Shown: positions 17,426-26,025, numbered from the stretch's first letter. The stretch: DNA of 64,000 bases from Caloramator mitchellensis (GCF_001440545.1 NZ_LKHP01000001.1:248001-312000), one strand, 5' to 3'. The notes: generated by a model from the sequence alone, not told the origin. Made by a program: numbers and translations.

Positions 17426-19336
17426 TTAAATAATTTCTATATTTTCAACAAACCAGTCCATATTAAGTAATTGTTCGATTGAAGCATAATCGTCCTTTTC
17501 AACTTTAATGTTTCCATTCATGTCAATAATAGGACCAGTAAAGGGATGATAAATATTGCTAATTATCATTTTACGCATATGTTCAACTAGTTTTTGAGTA
17601 TCAAGTGGAACGAAATCCTTTGAATAATAAATATCAAGAACCCCTGAATCTATCCCCCACCAAAAATTAACCAGTCTGTTAGAAGAACCAAGTATATCAG
17701 AAACGCTCTTTGCACTTCCACTTATTATATTGTCGATTATTTTCTCATAGAAAATTCCCCATCTCCATATTGGAGCAGCAACATAGTTTAAAGGCTTTTT
17801 TGTATCTAGGTCAATTGTCGTAAGCATCGAATAGACACCATACTCCATTGTAATGGGGTGATATTCATCTATCGTAATATTTGCAACAACATCAGCTCCT
17901 GCATTTATTATTTTATCGTCAGCATCATCGTTCTTTACTTTGCTATACCACTCATTTGTCCAAGATACAAGAACCTTTACATAAGGATTCACTAGCCTTG
18001 CTCCTAAAGAAAATGCATTTATAGAGCTTATCACCTCTGGCGTTGGACTTGTTGCTACATAACCTATAATGTTCGTTTTAGTAATAGCACCTGCAATTAT
18101 CCCAGTTAGAAATCTAGGTTCGTAGGTTCTGCCGAAATAATTACCTACATTTATATATGGCTGGTATTCTGAACAGTTAAAAAATTTTATTTCAGGAAAT
18201 TCGAGGGCACATTTAATTGTTGCATGTAAAAATATTGGACTGGTAGTAAATATAACATCAAATCCACGTGCAGCTATATTCTTAATTGCATCATAAGAAG
18301 TAGTTTCATCTATTGGAGTATTATTGAAGGATTGTGTTAAAATCTGTTCAGAATATAAGTCTTGAATAAATTGTCTTCCTAATTCATGGGAGTAAGTCCA
18401 ACCTGAAGTATCAGGAGACGATGCATTGATAAATGCAACTTTTATGTTCTTTTTAGGCATAACTAATGTGCTTATTGTTGTGAGAAAATTCTGAGCCTTT
18501 TCAGGTGGTGATGTTTGAACTTCAACCTCTTCAATATTTGCCAATGAATTTAGTATAGGTAAAAGGCTTTTAATCCTTTGACTCAGTATTTCTTCATTCA
18601 AATTATCAGGTATTCCATAAAGCTTGCAATATTCAATAAATGCATCACCCGTTGTTAGAGGAATCTTTTGGCCTCCCATAGACAAATAGATTCTTCTAAA
18701 GGTCATATAAATGTTTTTTTCAAAAAACCTATATTTTGAATCTTCAAAACCTGTATTTTGAGGATTATAGTCATTTAATATGTTAAGTAATTCATCAAAA
18801 CTTTCTTCTTTAGTGAAATAAATAGAAAAAATTCCTGTTATTTTATTAAAGTTCATGAACTTATAATATATTTTAATATCTAAATTAGATTCATCGTATT
18901 TTGGTATTAACCTTGTAACATATGCATGAAAGGAGTAAGCATCAAAATATTTTAAAACACTAACCCTTTTATTTCCTTCGATTACATAATACCAGTTTAA
19001 ATACTCATAAACTTTTATAGGTTCTCTTATTCCTTCTTCCATATGAGCACTACATAAATTACACCATTTTTTTTGAAATTCTGTATCTATATTTAAAATA
19101 GGCATGAAATTTTTAGAAAAGGATCTGCTGCGAAGATAAGTATAGGTTCCTACTATCTTCTTTAAAGGAATTTCAATTAAACCGATATTTATTTCAGACA
19201 GAATTTCTGTATTTTTTAATATACCTTCTAAGGACGGTAAATAACCTGATTGACCTTGGGAAGCATTTTTTGCATATTCTCTCAGTGCTAATTTTCTGGC
19301 ATTTATATAATGTTCCTCGGCCTTTACAGTTCGCAT
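17426..19336 (-). CDS. Cytoplasmic BMP-like (Med/PnrA) ligand-binding protein with ParB-like N-terminal domain
   Basis: 636 residues. The C-terminal 340 or so residues match the BMP (basic membrane protein/PnrA-like) substrate-binding fold, starting KKNIKVAFINAS with SGWTYSHELGRQF, then FDVIFTTSPIF and YVATSPTPEV. Two features are unusual for this family: no signal peptide or lipobox (N-terminus MRTVKAEEHYINARKLALREY), and an N-terminal region with a ParB/sulfiredoxin-like motif VIEGNKRVSVLKY at 118-130. This suggests a cytosolic nucleoside or small-ligand sensor rather than a transporter subunit, and no ABC transporter genes adjoin it. The start is supported by AGGTGA upstream on the reverse strand. 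The ligand and output are unknown. Confidence 0.75.
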   Translation of the reverse strand: MRTVKAEEHYINARKLALREYAKNASQGQSGYLPSLEGILKNTEILSEINIGLIEIPLKKIVGTYTYLRSRSFSKNFMPILNIDTEFQKKWCNLCSAHMEEGIREPIKVYEYLNWYYVIEGNKRVSVLKYFDAYSFHAYVTRLIPKYDESNLDIKIYYKFMNFNKITGIFSIYFTKEESFDELLNILNDYNPQNTGFEDSKYRFFEKNIYMTFRRIYLSMGGQKIPLTTGDAFIEYCKLYGIPDNLNEEILSQRIKSLLPILNSLANIEEVEVQTSPPEKAQNFLTTISTLVMPKKNIKVAFINASSPDTSGWTYSHELGRQFIQDLYSEQILTQSFNNTPIDETTSYDAIKNIAARGFDVIFTTSPIFLHATIKCALEFPEIKFFNCSEYQPYINVGNYFGRTYEPRFLTGIIAGAITKTNIIGYVATSPTPEVISSINAFSLGARLVNPYVKVLVSWTNEWYSKVKNDDADDKIINAGADVVANITIDEYHPITMEYGVYSMLTTIDLDTKKPLNYVAAPIWRWGIFYEKIIDNIISGSAKSVSDILGSSNRLVNFWWGIDSGVLDIYYSKDFVPLDTQKLVEHMRKMIISNIYHPFTGPIIDMNGNIKVEKDDYASIEQLLNMDWFVENIEII

Positions 19337-19460
19337 AAGTTCACCTCTTATAATTTTTTTAATAATATATCACAGCTATATATTCAAAGCAAATAAAATT
19401 TGTAAAGAAACTGTTACTACAATATTAATTTATGTTAAAATATTTGTGGAGGTGAAACTA

Positions 19461-19763
19461 ATGGTAAAACATATTGTTATGTGGAAGCTAAAAGATTTTG
19501 CTGAGGGTAAAACAAAAGAAGAGAACATTGAAATAATGAAATCCATGCTTGAAGAACTTATTGACAAAATCGGTGTGATAAAAAAATTAGAAGTAGGAAT
19601 TAATTTTACTGAATCTGATGCTGCATTTGATGTGGCACTCTATTCTGAATTTGAAACAAATGAGGATTTGGAAACTTATAGTAAGCATCCAGAACATTTA
19701 AAAGTTGGAGAATTTATTAATAAAATTCGAGATGCAAGATATGTAGTTGATTATAAAATATAA
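19461..19763 (+). CDS. Dabb-family stress-responsive alpha/beta-barrel protein
   Basis: About 100 residues. The start is the ATG at 19461, preceded by GGAGGTGA with ideal spacing; an upstream in-frame GTG lies in front of that site. MVKHIVMWKLKDFAEG and a C-terminal VGEFINKIRDARYVVDY match the Dabb (stress responsive A/B barrel) fold, a dimeric ferredoxin-like domain. Biochemical roles differ among members and none can be assigned here. It is divergent from the BMP-like gene and is followed by a strong bidirectional terminator. Confidence 0.9.
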   Translation: MVKHIVMWKLKDFAEGKTKEENIEIMKSMLEELIDKIGVIKKLEVGINFTESDAAFDVALYSEFETNEDLETYSKHPEHLKVGEFINKIRDARYVVDYKI

Positions 19764-19788
19764 ACATAAGCTGTATGCTGCTATGAAA

Positions 19789-19824
19789 ATTTAAGGGCTG
19801 TCTATAATGAGACAGCCCTTAAAT
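19789..19824. terminator. Strong bidirectional terminator
   Basis: ATTTAAGGGCTGTCT, loop ATAATG, AGACAGCCCTTAAAT: a perfect 15 bp stem between the convergent Dabb and GltD-like genes. The A/T ends of the stem supply a U-rich tail in either direction. Confidence 0.92.
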
Positions 19825-19840
19825 ATATAAAGATTTAAAA

Positions 19841-21100
19841 TCAAATTTTTTGAATAAAAAGTTCAGGGTATTTTTCTCGGACGAATTCATCAATCGCCTT
19901 TGCAACCCTATTAGATAGGTTTACGGCCTCTACAACTGTTTTAGCACCTGTTACTACATCGCCAGAGGCAAATACACCTTCCTTTGTAGTTCTTCCATAT
20001 TCATCAGTTAGGAGCAAGCCTCTATTGTTTATTTCCAAGCCAGTGGTATTTGATACTATGTTTGCCCTTGGACCCTGGCTTGCTGCAATGATAACAGAAT
20101 CTGCATCTAAAAAACCTTCTGAGCCTTCAGTTTCTGTAATCTTATCCTTTTCGTTTAAAAATTCCTTCTGAGTTTTTATATATTTTACTCCGTTATCAAC
20201 AATTTCAAGTGGGGATTTAAAAAACTCAAATTTTACTCCATCAATTTTGGCGTATTCAATTTCTTCACGGCTGGCAGGCATATCTTCCTCACCACGCCTA
20301 TACATTATTATTACTTCCCTTACTCCCTTTCTAAGAGCTGTTCTTGCAGCATCAATAGCAGTATTACCTGCTCCTATAACTATTATTTTATTGCCTAAAT
20401 CATAAACATCAGGATTCTTAAGATAATCAATAGCATAATGAACGTTGCCGAGACTCTCGCCCTTTATTCTTAAAGGCCTTGGATTCCAAACTCCAGTGCC
20501 TATAAAAATTGCCTTATATCCATCCCTGAAAAGATTTTCTGGGGTAATTACAGGACCAATCAGGGTATTTGGACGTATCTTTACTCCCATGTTTAATAGC
20601 TTTAACTTTAGTAAATCAAGTATATTTTTTGGAAGCCTATAATCTGGTATACCATATCTTAAGACTCCGCCAATTTTATCGTGAGCTTCGAAAATTGTAA
20701 TATTATATCCTGAACGGGCTAACATAATAGCGATTGTAATTCCTGCAGGGCCTGAACCTATTACAGCGATTCTCCTTTCAGGATGCACATTTGGCTTTTC
20801 ATTAAGAATTCTAAGATAATATTCGGATATGTAATTTTCAATTGAGCTTACTTGAATGGGATTATTTTTATGATTTAGTATACAGTTGCCTTCACAGAAT
20901 TTTTCTACAGGACAAACAAGAGAACAAACCGAAGTCAAAGGATTGTTTTCAAAAAGCATTTCACCTGCCTCAATTATTTTGCCCTCTAACAGAAGCCTTA
21001 CCATATCATTAACAGGCGTACTAACAGGGCAGCCCATTTTGCATCTTGGATTTTTACATTGAAGACATCTTTTGGCTTCATCTATAACATGTTTTGACAT
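19841..21100 (-). CDS. GltD/NfnB-like NAD(P)-dependent FeS flavoprotein oxidoreductase
   Basis: 419 residues. The N-terminal dihydroprymidine-dehydrogenase-type domain holds FeS cysteines: CLQCKNPRCKMGCP at about 12-25 and CSLVCPVEKFCEGNC at about 59-73. An FAD-binding VIGSGPAGI motif follows near residue 112 and a second nucleotide-binding VIGAGNTAIDAA motif near 245, and the C-terminus has the GVFASGDVVTGAKTVVEA FAD signature. This is the layout of the glutamate synthase small subunit and of NfnB/SudB-type transhydrogenases. No glutamate synthase large subunit adjoins it. It is divergent from the putative H2-sensing operon, so a redox role linked to ferredoxin or NADPH is plausible but inferred. 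The RBS AGGTGAGGG is clear. Confidence 0.88.
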   Translation of the reverse strand: MSKHVIDEAKRCLQCKNPRCKMGCPVSTPVNDMVRLLLEGKIIEAGEMLFENNPLTSVCSLVCPVEKFCEGNCILNHKNNPIQVSSIENYISEYYLRILNEKPNVHPERRIAVIGSGPAGITIAIMLARSGYNITIFEAHDKIGGVLRYGIPDYRLPKNILDLLKLKLLNMGVKIRPNTLIGPVITPENLFRDGYKAIFIGTGVWNPRPLRIKGESLGNVHYAIDYLKNPDVYDLGNKIIVIGAGNTAIDAARTALRKGVREVIIMYRRGEEDMPASREEIEYAKIDGVKFEFFKSPLEIVDNGVKYIKTQKEFLNEKDKITETEGSEGFLDADSVIIAASQGPRANIVSNTTGLEINNRGLLLTDEYGRTTKEGVFASGDVVTGAKTVVEAVNLSNRVAKAIDEFVREKYPELFIQKI

Positions 21101-21128
21101 ACCCTCACCTCTATTAAAATTTATATTA

Positions 21129-21157
21129 AATATACAAAATTAAAGACACCCTGTCAA
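21129..21157 (-). promoter_or_regulatory. Sigma-A-type promoter of the GltD-like gene
   Basis: On the reverse strand TTGACA (21157-21152) is followed after 17 bp by TATATT (21134-21129), a near-consensus vegetative promoter about 30 bp before the GltD-like start. On the forward strand a TTGACA at 21180-21185 may be the -35 of the opposite operon, but I found no well-spaced -10 for it. Confidence 0.7.
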
Positions 21158-21245
21158 CATTTATACAAATGACAAAAAATTGACATTGAAAAATATTCAG
21201 AAAAATAATAATATTATAATAGATTGTATAGACGGGGGAATGATG

Positions 21246-21596
21246 ATGAAGTTAATAAATGTAAAAGAATTACTTAAGGCAGAAGTTTTGTGCAATGAAG
21301 AAATGCTTATAATTGAAACGGATTCGGCCTTTGCATCGGACTTGATGAGCGATGTTTTAGCACTAGCAAATAAGGAATTAGTCTTATTAACTGGTCTAAC
21401 AAATATTCAAGCTATTAGGACAGCTGAGATGCTTGATATAAAATGCATAATTTATGTAAGGAACAAAAGGCCAGATGAAAATGTAATTGGATTCGCAAAG
21501 GAAAAAGGTATATGCTTAATGGCAACAAAATTAACCATGTTCACAGCATGTGGGATATTATTTACTAATGGATTAAAAGGAGCTGACATTGAATAA
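21246..21596 (+). CDS. DRTGG-domain protein of the hydrogenase-sensor operon
   Basis: About 116 residues. Three consecutive in-frame ATGs lie at 21240, 21243 and 21246; GGGGGA at 21234-21239 fits the last best. The sequence KELVLLTGLTNIQAIRTAEML followed by IKCIIYVRNKRPDENVI resembles the DRTGG domain found beside phosphotransacetylase and CBS domains, thought to be a ligand-sensing fold. It is the first gene of a five-gene operon with an RsbW-like ATPase, HydS, a second DRTGG protein and a PHP protein; its stop overlaps the ATPase start. A signalling role is inferred from this recurring clostridial gene order. Confidence 0.8.
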   Translation: MKLINVKELLKAEVLCNEEMLIIETDSAFASDLMSDVLALANKELVLLTGLTNIQAIRTAEMLDIKCIIYVRNKRPDENVIGFAKEKGICLMATKLTMFTACGILFTNGLKGADIE

Positions 21597-22021
21597 TGGA
21601 GGAACTTTTAGGTGTAAGATACGATGTCGAAAGCGGAGATTTTATTAGGGGTGGAGAAGCCTCAAGTAAAATAAAAAAAATGTTACAACAGATTGGAATA
21701 AGGCAAGACATAATAAAAAAAATATGCGTTGCATGCTATGAAGCTGAAATGAATATAGTTATTCATAGCGTTGGAGGATATATAGAGGCTAAAATCTATA
21801 GCGATAAAATTGAAATTACTGCATTGGATAAAGGACCTGGAATTGCCAATATTGAGCTTGCAATGCAGGAAGGATATTCTACAGCATCGGATGTAGCAAG
21901 AGAGATGGGATTTGGAGGAGGTATGGGACTTCCAAATATTAAAAGAAGCAGCGATGAATTTTATATAAAATCTGAGTTAGGAAAGTTTACTGAAATAAAA
22001 ATTGTAGTCTATTTTAATTAA
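21596..22021 (+). CDS. RsbW/SpoIIAB-like ATP-binding protein (HATPase)
   Basis: 141 residues of the GHKL ATPase fold. The N-box is CYEAEMNIVIHSVGG, the G1 box DKGPGI and the G2 box GGGMGLPN. No dimerisation/phosphoacceptor domain is present, so it resembles anti-sigma factor serine kinases rather than sensor histidine kinases. It starts one base into the previous stop, implying coupling, and is followed 11 bp later by hydS. It probably phosphorylates or sequesters a protein in response to the neighbouring sensor; the target is not visible in the window. Confidence 0.87.
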   Translation: MEELLGVRYDVESGDFIRGGEASSKIKKMLQQIGIRQDIIKKICVACYEAEMNIVIHSVGGYIEAKIYSDKIEITALDKGPGIANIELAMQEGYSTASDVAREMGFGGGMGLPNIKRSSDEFYIKSELGKFTEIKIVVYFN

Positions 22022-22032
22022 AAGGTGATAAT

Positions 22033-23259
22033 ATGAAGGAATTTTTTCACTCTGTTGGACTAATAGAAGAAAGATGTATAGGATGCACTAAATGTTTAAT
22101 GAATTGCCCGGTTGAAGCAATACGAATAAAGAATGGCAAAGCAGTAATATATAATGAAAAATGCGTCGACTGCGGTGAGTGTATAAAAGTATGTCCTTAC
22201 AGCGCTCATATTTCAATAAAAAACAAACTTGAAGATATATTGGAGTATAAGATAAAGGTTGCAATTCCATCTGTAACATTATATTCACAGTTTGGAAGAG
22301 AAAGTAACCCTTATATATTAAATGAGGCGCTGTTAACTTTGGGGTTTGATGAAGTATTTGACATTACTTATGCATGCGATATAGAATCTGAGATACTAAG
22401 AAAGGAATTGAGAAAAGTAGAAAAACCTGCAATTTCAACGCTTTGCCCATCAGTTATTAGGTTGATTGAAAACAACTTTCCAAGTTTAAAAAAACATCTT
22501 GTTAGAATGATTACTCCTATAGAAATATCATCTTTACTGATTCGTGAAAAATACGAGGAGATGGGTTATAAGAATGAAGAGATAGGCATTTTTTTCTTAA
22601 CACCCTGCCCTAGCTGGGTAACTAAGATTAGTGAAATGAAAAAAAACAACAATATAATGATTGATGGTGCAATAGCAATTAGCGAAATTTATCCTAAGAT
22701 TCATAAAATAATAGGAAAAAATGCAGTTTCAAAAGAAAATAATAGCGTTTCAAGAACTGGGCTTTTATGGGCGTATTCAGGAGGACAAAGTAAGGCCATA
22801 GGCGTTAATGATTATATTTCAGTTGATGGAATTAAAAACGTGATTAAGGTTTTTGACGATATTGAAAATGGCAAAATAGAAGATGTGGATTTTGTAGAAG
22901 CTTATGCGTGTCCAAATGGGTGCGTTGGAGGTCTACTTCTTGTAGAAAACCCATACAATGCTGAAAGAATCAGCAAAAAAATAATTGAAAAAATTGATTT
23001 TAGCTATAAAATTGATGCCTACAATAATATAGAAAATAAATTTATTAGCAGTGAAAAACAAGATTCTACACATATAAGATTGGCTGATAATTTCGAAAGT
23101 GCAGTAAAGATGATTAAAACTATGAATAGAATAATCAACAGATTGCCAGGAACAGACTGCGGATTATGTGGTTCACCATCTTGCAAAGCATTCGCAGAAG
23201 ATGTTGTGAAGGGATTAGCGAGGATTGAAGATTGCAAATTTATTCAAGCGGAGGTATGA
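22033..23259 (+). CDS. hydS: Putative sensory [FeFe]-hydrogenase HydS
   Basis: 408 residues. Two N-terminal [4Fe-4S] motifs are at C15/C18/C21/C25 and C44/C47/C50/C54. The hydrogenase domain retains cysteines at positions matching the four H-cluster ligands: C138 (STLCPS), C192 (TPCPSW), C293 and C297 (YACPNGCVGG). The residue before C138 is Leu, where catalytic enzymes have the proton-transfer Cys of TSCCP, and the lysine of MPCxxK is not in place. A C-terminal FeS motif (CGLCGSPSC from residue 376) closes the protein. This layout, without PAS, matches the group C/D hydrogenases proposed as H2 sensors, especially group D. Neighbouring RsbW-like and DRTGG genes support signalling over bulk H2 turnover. 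Confidence 0.88.
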   Translation: MKEFFHSVGLIEERCIGCTKCLMNCPVEAIRIKNGKAVIYNEKCVDCGECIKVCPYSAHISIKNKLEDILEYKIKVAIPSVTLYSQFGRESNPYILNEALLTLGFDEVFDITYACDIESEILRKELRKVEKPAISTLCPSVIRLIENNFPSLKKHLVRMITPIEISSLLIREKYEEMGYKNEEIGIFFLTPCPSWVTKISEMKKNNNIMIDGAIAISEIYPKIHKIIGKNAVSKENNSVSRTGLLWAYSGGQSKAIGVNDYISVDGIKNVIKVFDDIENGKIEDVDFVEAYACPNGCVGGLLLVENPYNAERISKKIIEKIDFSYKIDAYNNIENKFISSEKQDSTHIRLADNFESAVKMIKTMNRIINRLPGTDCGLCGSPSCKAFAEDVVKGLARIEDCKFIQAEV

Positions 23260-23261
23260 GG

Positions 23262-23594
23262 ATGAAAGTTAAGGATATTGCTGAAAAGTTAAATTTTAAA
23301 GTATTGGCAGGCAATAATGGGCTTGGCAGAGAGGTAACAGGAGTATATATTTGCGACCTTTTAAGCTGGGTAATGTCACATGGTAAAAACGGAAATGCAT
23401 GGATAACAGTTCAGGTCCATCCTAATGTTGTTGCAGTTGCTACATTGCTTGAATTTTCTTGTATTATTATACCAGAAAATATTGAAGTTGAAGAAATAAC
23501 TCTTCAAAAAGCTGAGAATGAAAATATACCTGTTATGCAGACATCATTAAATTCTTTCGAAATTGGAATTGAATTAAATAAATTGGGGATTTAA
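23262..23594 (+). CDS. Second DRTGG-domain protein of the hydrogenase-sensor operon
   Basis: 110 residues starting at the ATG at 23262, 7 bases after GCGGAGG. The sequence KDIAEKLNFKVLAGNNGLGREVTGVYICDLLSWVM is characteristic of the DRTGG-domain proteins flanking sensory hydrogenases; NAWITVQVHPNVVAVATLLE continues the fold. It overlaps the hydS end region by only its leader and is followed by the PHP gene with 1 bp between. A ligand-binding signalling role is likely but not demonstrated. Confidence 0.82.
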   Translation: MKVKDIAEKLNFKVLAGNNGLGREVTGVYICDLLSWVMSHGKNGNAWITVQVHPNVVAVATLLEFSCIIIPENIEVEEITLQKAENENIPVMQTSLNSFEIGIELNKLGI

Positions 23595-23595
23595 T

Positions 23596-24303
23596 ATGAA
23601 ATTGTATTATGACCTTCACATTCACTCAGCTCTATCTCCCTGTTCAGATGATGATATGACGCCAAACAATATTGTCAATATGGCTCTTTTGAAGGGGTTA
23701 GATGTTATAGCTGTTACAGACCATAACTCTTGCAAAAATTTACCTGCAATTATGAATTTAGCCAAGCAAAACGATTTGTTGGTTGTTCCAGGAATGGAGC
23801 TTCAAACCAAGGAAGAGGTTCATGTATTGTGTCTTTTTACAACTTTAGAAGATGCTATTAAGTTTCAGGATATTGTTTACAAAAGATTGCCAAACATGAA
23901 GAACAATCCGGAACTGTTTGGCAATCAACTGATTTTTAATGAAGAAGATGAAGTAGAAGGAACAGAAGATATAATGCTTTTAAATTCAGCAGATATAGAT
24001 TTTGATGAGGCTTTTAAATTGGTAAATGAACTTAAGGGAGCTTTTATTCCCTGCCATATTGATAAGGATACATTTAGCGTTATATCAAACCTTGGTTTCG
24101 TGCCCGAATATTTAAAAATAAACACAGTTGAAGTTGCGAATGCTAACAAATACGAAAAATATATTGCAGCAGGTATTATTAGAAAAAAATATAAAGTAAT
24201 AAAGAATTCGGATTCTCATTTTCTTGGGAAGATTAGTGAACGAGAAAACTTTATATATGTAAAAAGTAAAACTATAGAGGCAGTATTGGAAGAATTAAGA
24301 TAG
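23596..24303 (+). CDS. PHP-domain phosphoesterase
   Basis: 235 residues of the polymerase and histidinol phosphatase (PHP) superfamily. The metal-binding motifs are in order: DLHIHS near residue 6, TDHNS near 43, PGMELQTKEEVHVL near 65-80, PCHID near 153 and NSDSH near 204. A trinuclear-metal phosphoesterase is expected, acting on a nucleotide or phosphosugar. It is the last gene of the hydS operon, where such PHP genes recur in clostridia, so it may destroy or create a signal molecule; this is inference. Confidence 0.87.
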   Translation: MKLYYDLHIHSALSPCSDDDMTPNNIVNMALLKGLDVIAVTDHNSCKNLPAIMNLAKQNDLLVVPGMELQTKEEVHVLCLFTTLEDAIKFQDIVYKRLPNMKNNPELFGNQLIFNEEDEVEGTEDIMLLNSADIDFDEAFKLVNELKGAFIPCHIDKDTFSVISNLGFVPEYLKINTVEVANANKYEKYIAAGIIRKKYKVIKNSDSHFLGKISERENFIYVKSKTIEAVLEELR

Positions 24304-24326
24304 AAATTGGTTTATTTTTCATTCAT

Positions 24327-24350
24327 GCAAATGCAAACGATTGCATTTGC
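24327..24350 (+). terminator. 10 bp perfect inverted repeat after the hydS operon
   Basis: GCAAATGCAA, loop ACGA, TTGCATTTGC, followed by TTTGATTTTATATT. It probably terminates the sensor operon. Because the U-tract is interrupted and the repeat lies 52 bp before the glucan phosphorylase start, an operator for a dimeric regulator is an alternative. Confidence 0.6.
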
Positions 24351-24401
24351 TTTGATTTTATATTAAAATAATAATTAGATTATTTTAAAGGGGGAAAACC
24401 G

Positions 24402-26018
24402 ATGAATAATTTACCAAAAGTAGCATATTTTTGTATGGAATATGGACTAAACGCAAAGTTTAAAATCTATTCAGGAGGTCTTGGAATTTTAGCTGGGGAC
24501 ATACTAAAGGCCGCATATGACTTGAAAGTTCCTATGGTAGGAATAGGCATTAAATGGAAACAGGGTTATGTAGACCAGTATATTTCAGAAGATGGTAGGA
24601 CTGTTGATACATACAGAGAATACAATTATGATTTTTTAGAAGACACTGGAGTAACAGTAGAAGTAAAGATTAAGGAATCTAATTACAAGCTAAAGGTTTG
24701 GAAAGTAGAGCAGTTCAATAATGTTCCACTTTATCTTTTAGACGCAGATGTCGATGGAAATGAAAACAGATTGATAACTTCTCAGCTATATGGTTGGTTT
24801 TCAGAAGAAAGAGTTGCACAGGAGATTATACTAGGTGTTGGTGGAGTTAAAGCGCTAAGAAAACTTGGGATAAAGATTGATGTTTATCACTTTAATGATA
24901 ATCATCCAGTTTTTGCGGGACTTGAATTAATTAGAGAAAAAATGAATAAAGGATTGAATTTTAATGAAGCTTTAGATAAAACTCGTGATGAAATTGTATT
25001 CACAACTCACACTCCTGTTCCTGCTGGAAACGAAGTTCACTCGCACAGATTGCTTGAATATATGGGAGCCTATTTGAACCTTGACTATTGGCATATGAAA
25101 AGATTAGGTGGAGACCCATTCAGCATGACGGTTGCTGCACTTAGGATGAGCAGAATATCCAACGGTGTTGCTCAGCTTCACAAAGAAACAGCAAATGAAA
25201 TGTGGAGAAATGTTGAAGGAGCTTCAAATATTATTGGAATTACAAATGGAGTTCACAACGGAACATGGCAGGATAATAGAATTGTTGAAGCGTATAATAA
25301 AGGAAATGGTTTATTGGAGGTTCACAATACAATCAAGAAGGAGCTTATAGAATATGTTGAAAGGAAAACAGGTGTTAAACTTGATGCTGAAAAACTATTA
25401 ATAGGATTTGCAAGAAGAGCAGCACCATATAAAAGAAGCAATTTGATTTTCAGCGACGAAAAGCTAATTGCGCCATATTTAGAGAGCGGTAAAGTTCAGA
25501 TAATATTTGCAGGAAAGGCACATCCAAACGACTATACAGGCAAAGGAATAATATCAGATATAGTAAAATATGCCAAAAAATATCCAAATAGCGTAGTTTT
25601 CCTACAAAATTATGACATGGAAATAGGTGCTATGCTGACAAGAGGCTGTGATATATGGCTGAACAATCCAAGAAGACCGCAGGAGGCATCAGGAACATCT
25701 GGGATGAAGGCTGCTATGAATGGAGTATTAAACTGCAGCATACTTGACGGTTGGTGGCCGGAAGCCTGCCTTCACGGTGAAAATGGATGGCAGTTTGGAG
25801 ATGGCCTTGGAGTAGATGATTTTAAAACTCTTGAGGAACTTGATGAGCACGATGCAAAATCGCTTTATAGAGTTTTATTAGAAGAAGTTGTGCCAACTTA
25901 TTATGAGAACAAAATAAAATGGGAAGAGATGATGAGAAAAAGCATAGAAACTACAAAGGAAAAATTCTCAGCTGCAAGGATGGTAAATGAATACTATAAA
26001 TTGATGTATACAAAGTAG
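24402..26018 (+). CDS. glgP: Alpha-glucan (glycogen/maltodextrin) phosphorylase, short form
   Basis: 538 residues, the short GT35 phosphorylase type common in thermophiles and clostridia, against about 800 in the E. coli form. VAYFCMEYGL at the N-terminus, TTHTPVPAGNE near residue 208 and GTSGMKAAMNG near residue 433, with the PLP-binding lysine, are diagnostic. It releases glucose 1-phosphate from stored glucan in the cytosol. It stands alone with a GGGGGA ribosome binding site and its own terminator. No glycogen synthesis genes are in the window. Confidence 0.93.
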   Translation: MNNLPKVAYFCMEYGLNAKFKIYSGGLGILAGDILKAAYDLKVPMVGIGIKWKQGYVDQYISEDGRTVDTYREYNYDFLEDTGVTVEVKIKESNYKLKVWKVEQFNNVPLYLLDADVDGNENRLITSQLYGWFSEERVAQEIILGVGGVKALRKLGIKIDVYHFNDNHPVFAGLELIREKMNKGLNFNEALDKTRDEIVFTTHTPVPAGNEVHSHRLLEYMGAYLNLDYWHMKRLGGDPFSMTVAALRMSRISNGVAQLHKETANEMWRNVEGASNIIGITNGVHNGTWQDNRIVEAYNKGNGLLEVHNTIKKELIEYVERKTGVKLDAEKLLIGFARRAAPYKRSNLIFSDEKLIAPYLESGKVQIIFAGKAHPNDYTGKGIISDIVKYAKKYPNSVVFLQNYDMEIGAMLTRGCDIWLNNPRRPQEASGTSGMKAAMNGVLNCSILDGWWPEACLHGENGWQFGDGLGVDDFKTLEELDEHDAKSLYRVLLEEVVPTYYENKIKWEEMMRKSIETTKEKFSAARMVNEYYKLMYTK

Positions 26019-26025
26019 TTTATTT

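Noticed and set aside
21180-21245. Upstream TTG start at 21180 for the first DRTGG gene
   Set aside because: It would place the start before the only ribosome site (21234-21239), and the added residues do not resemble the family.
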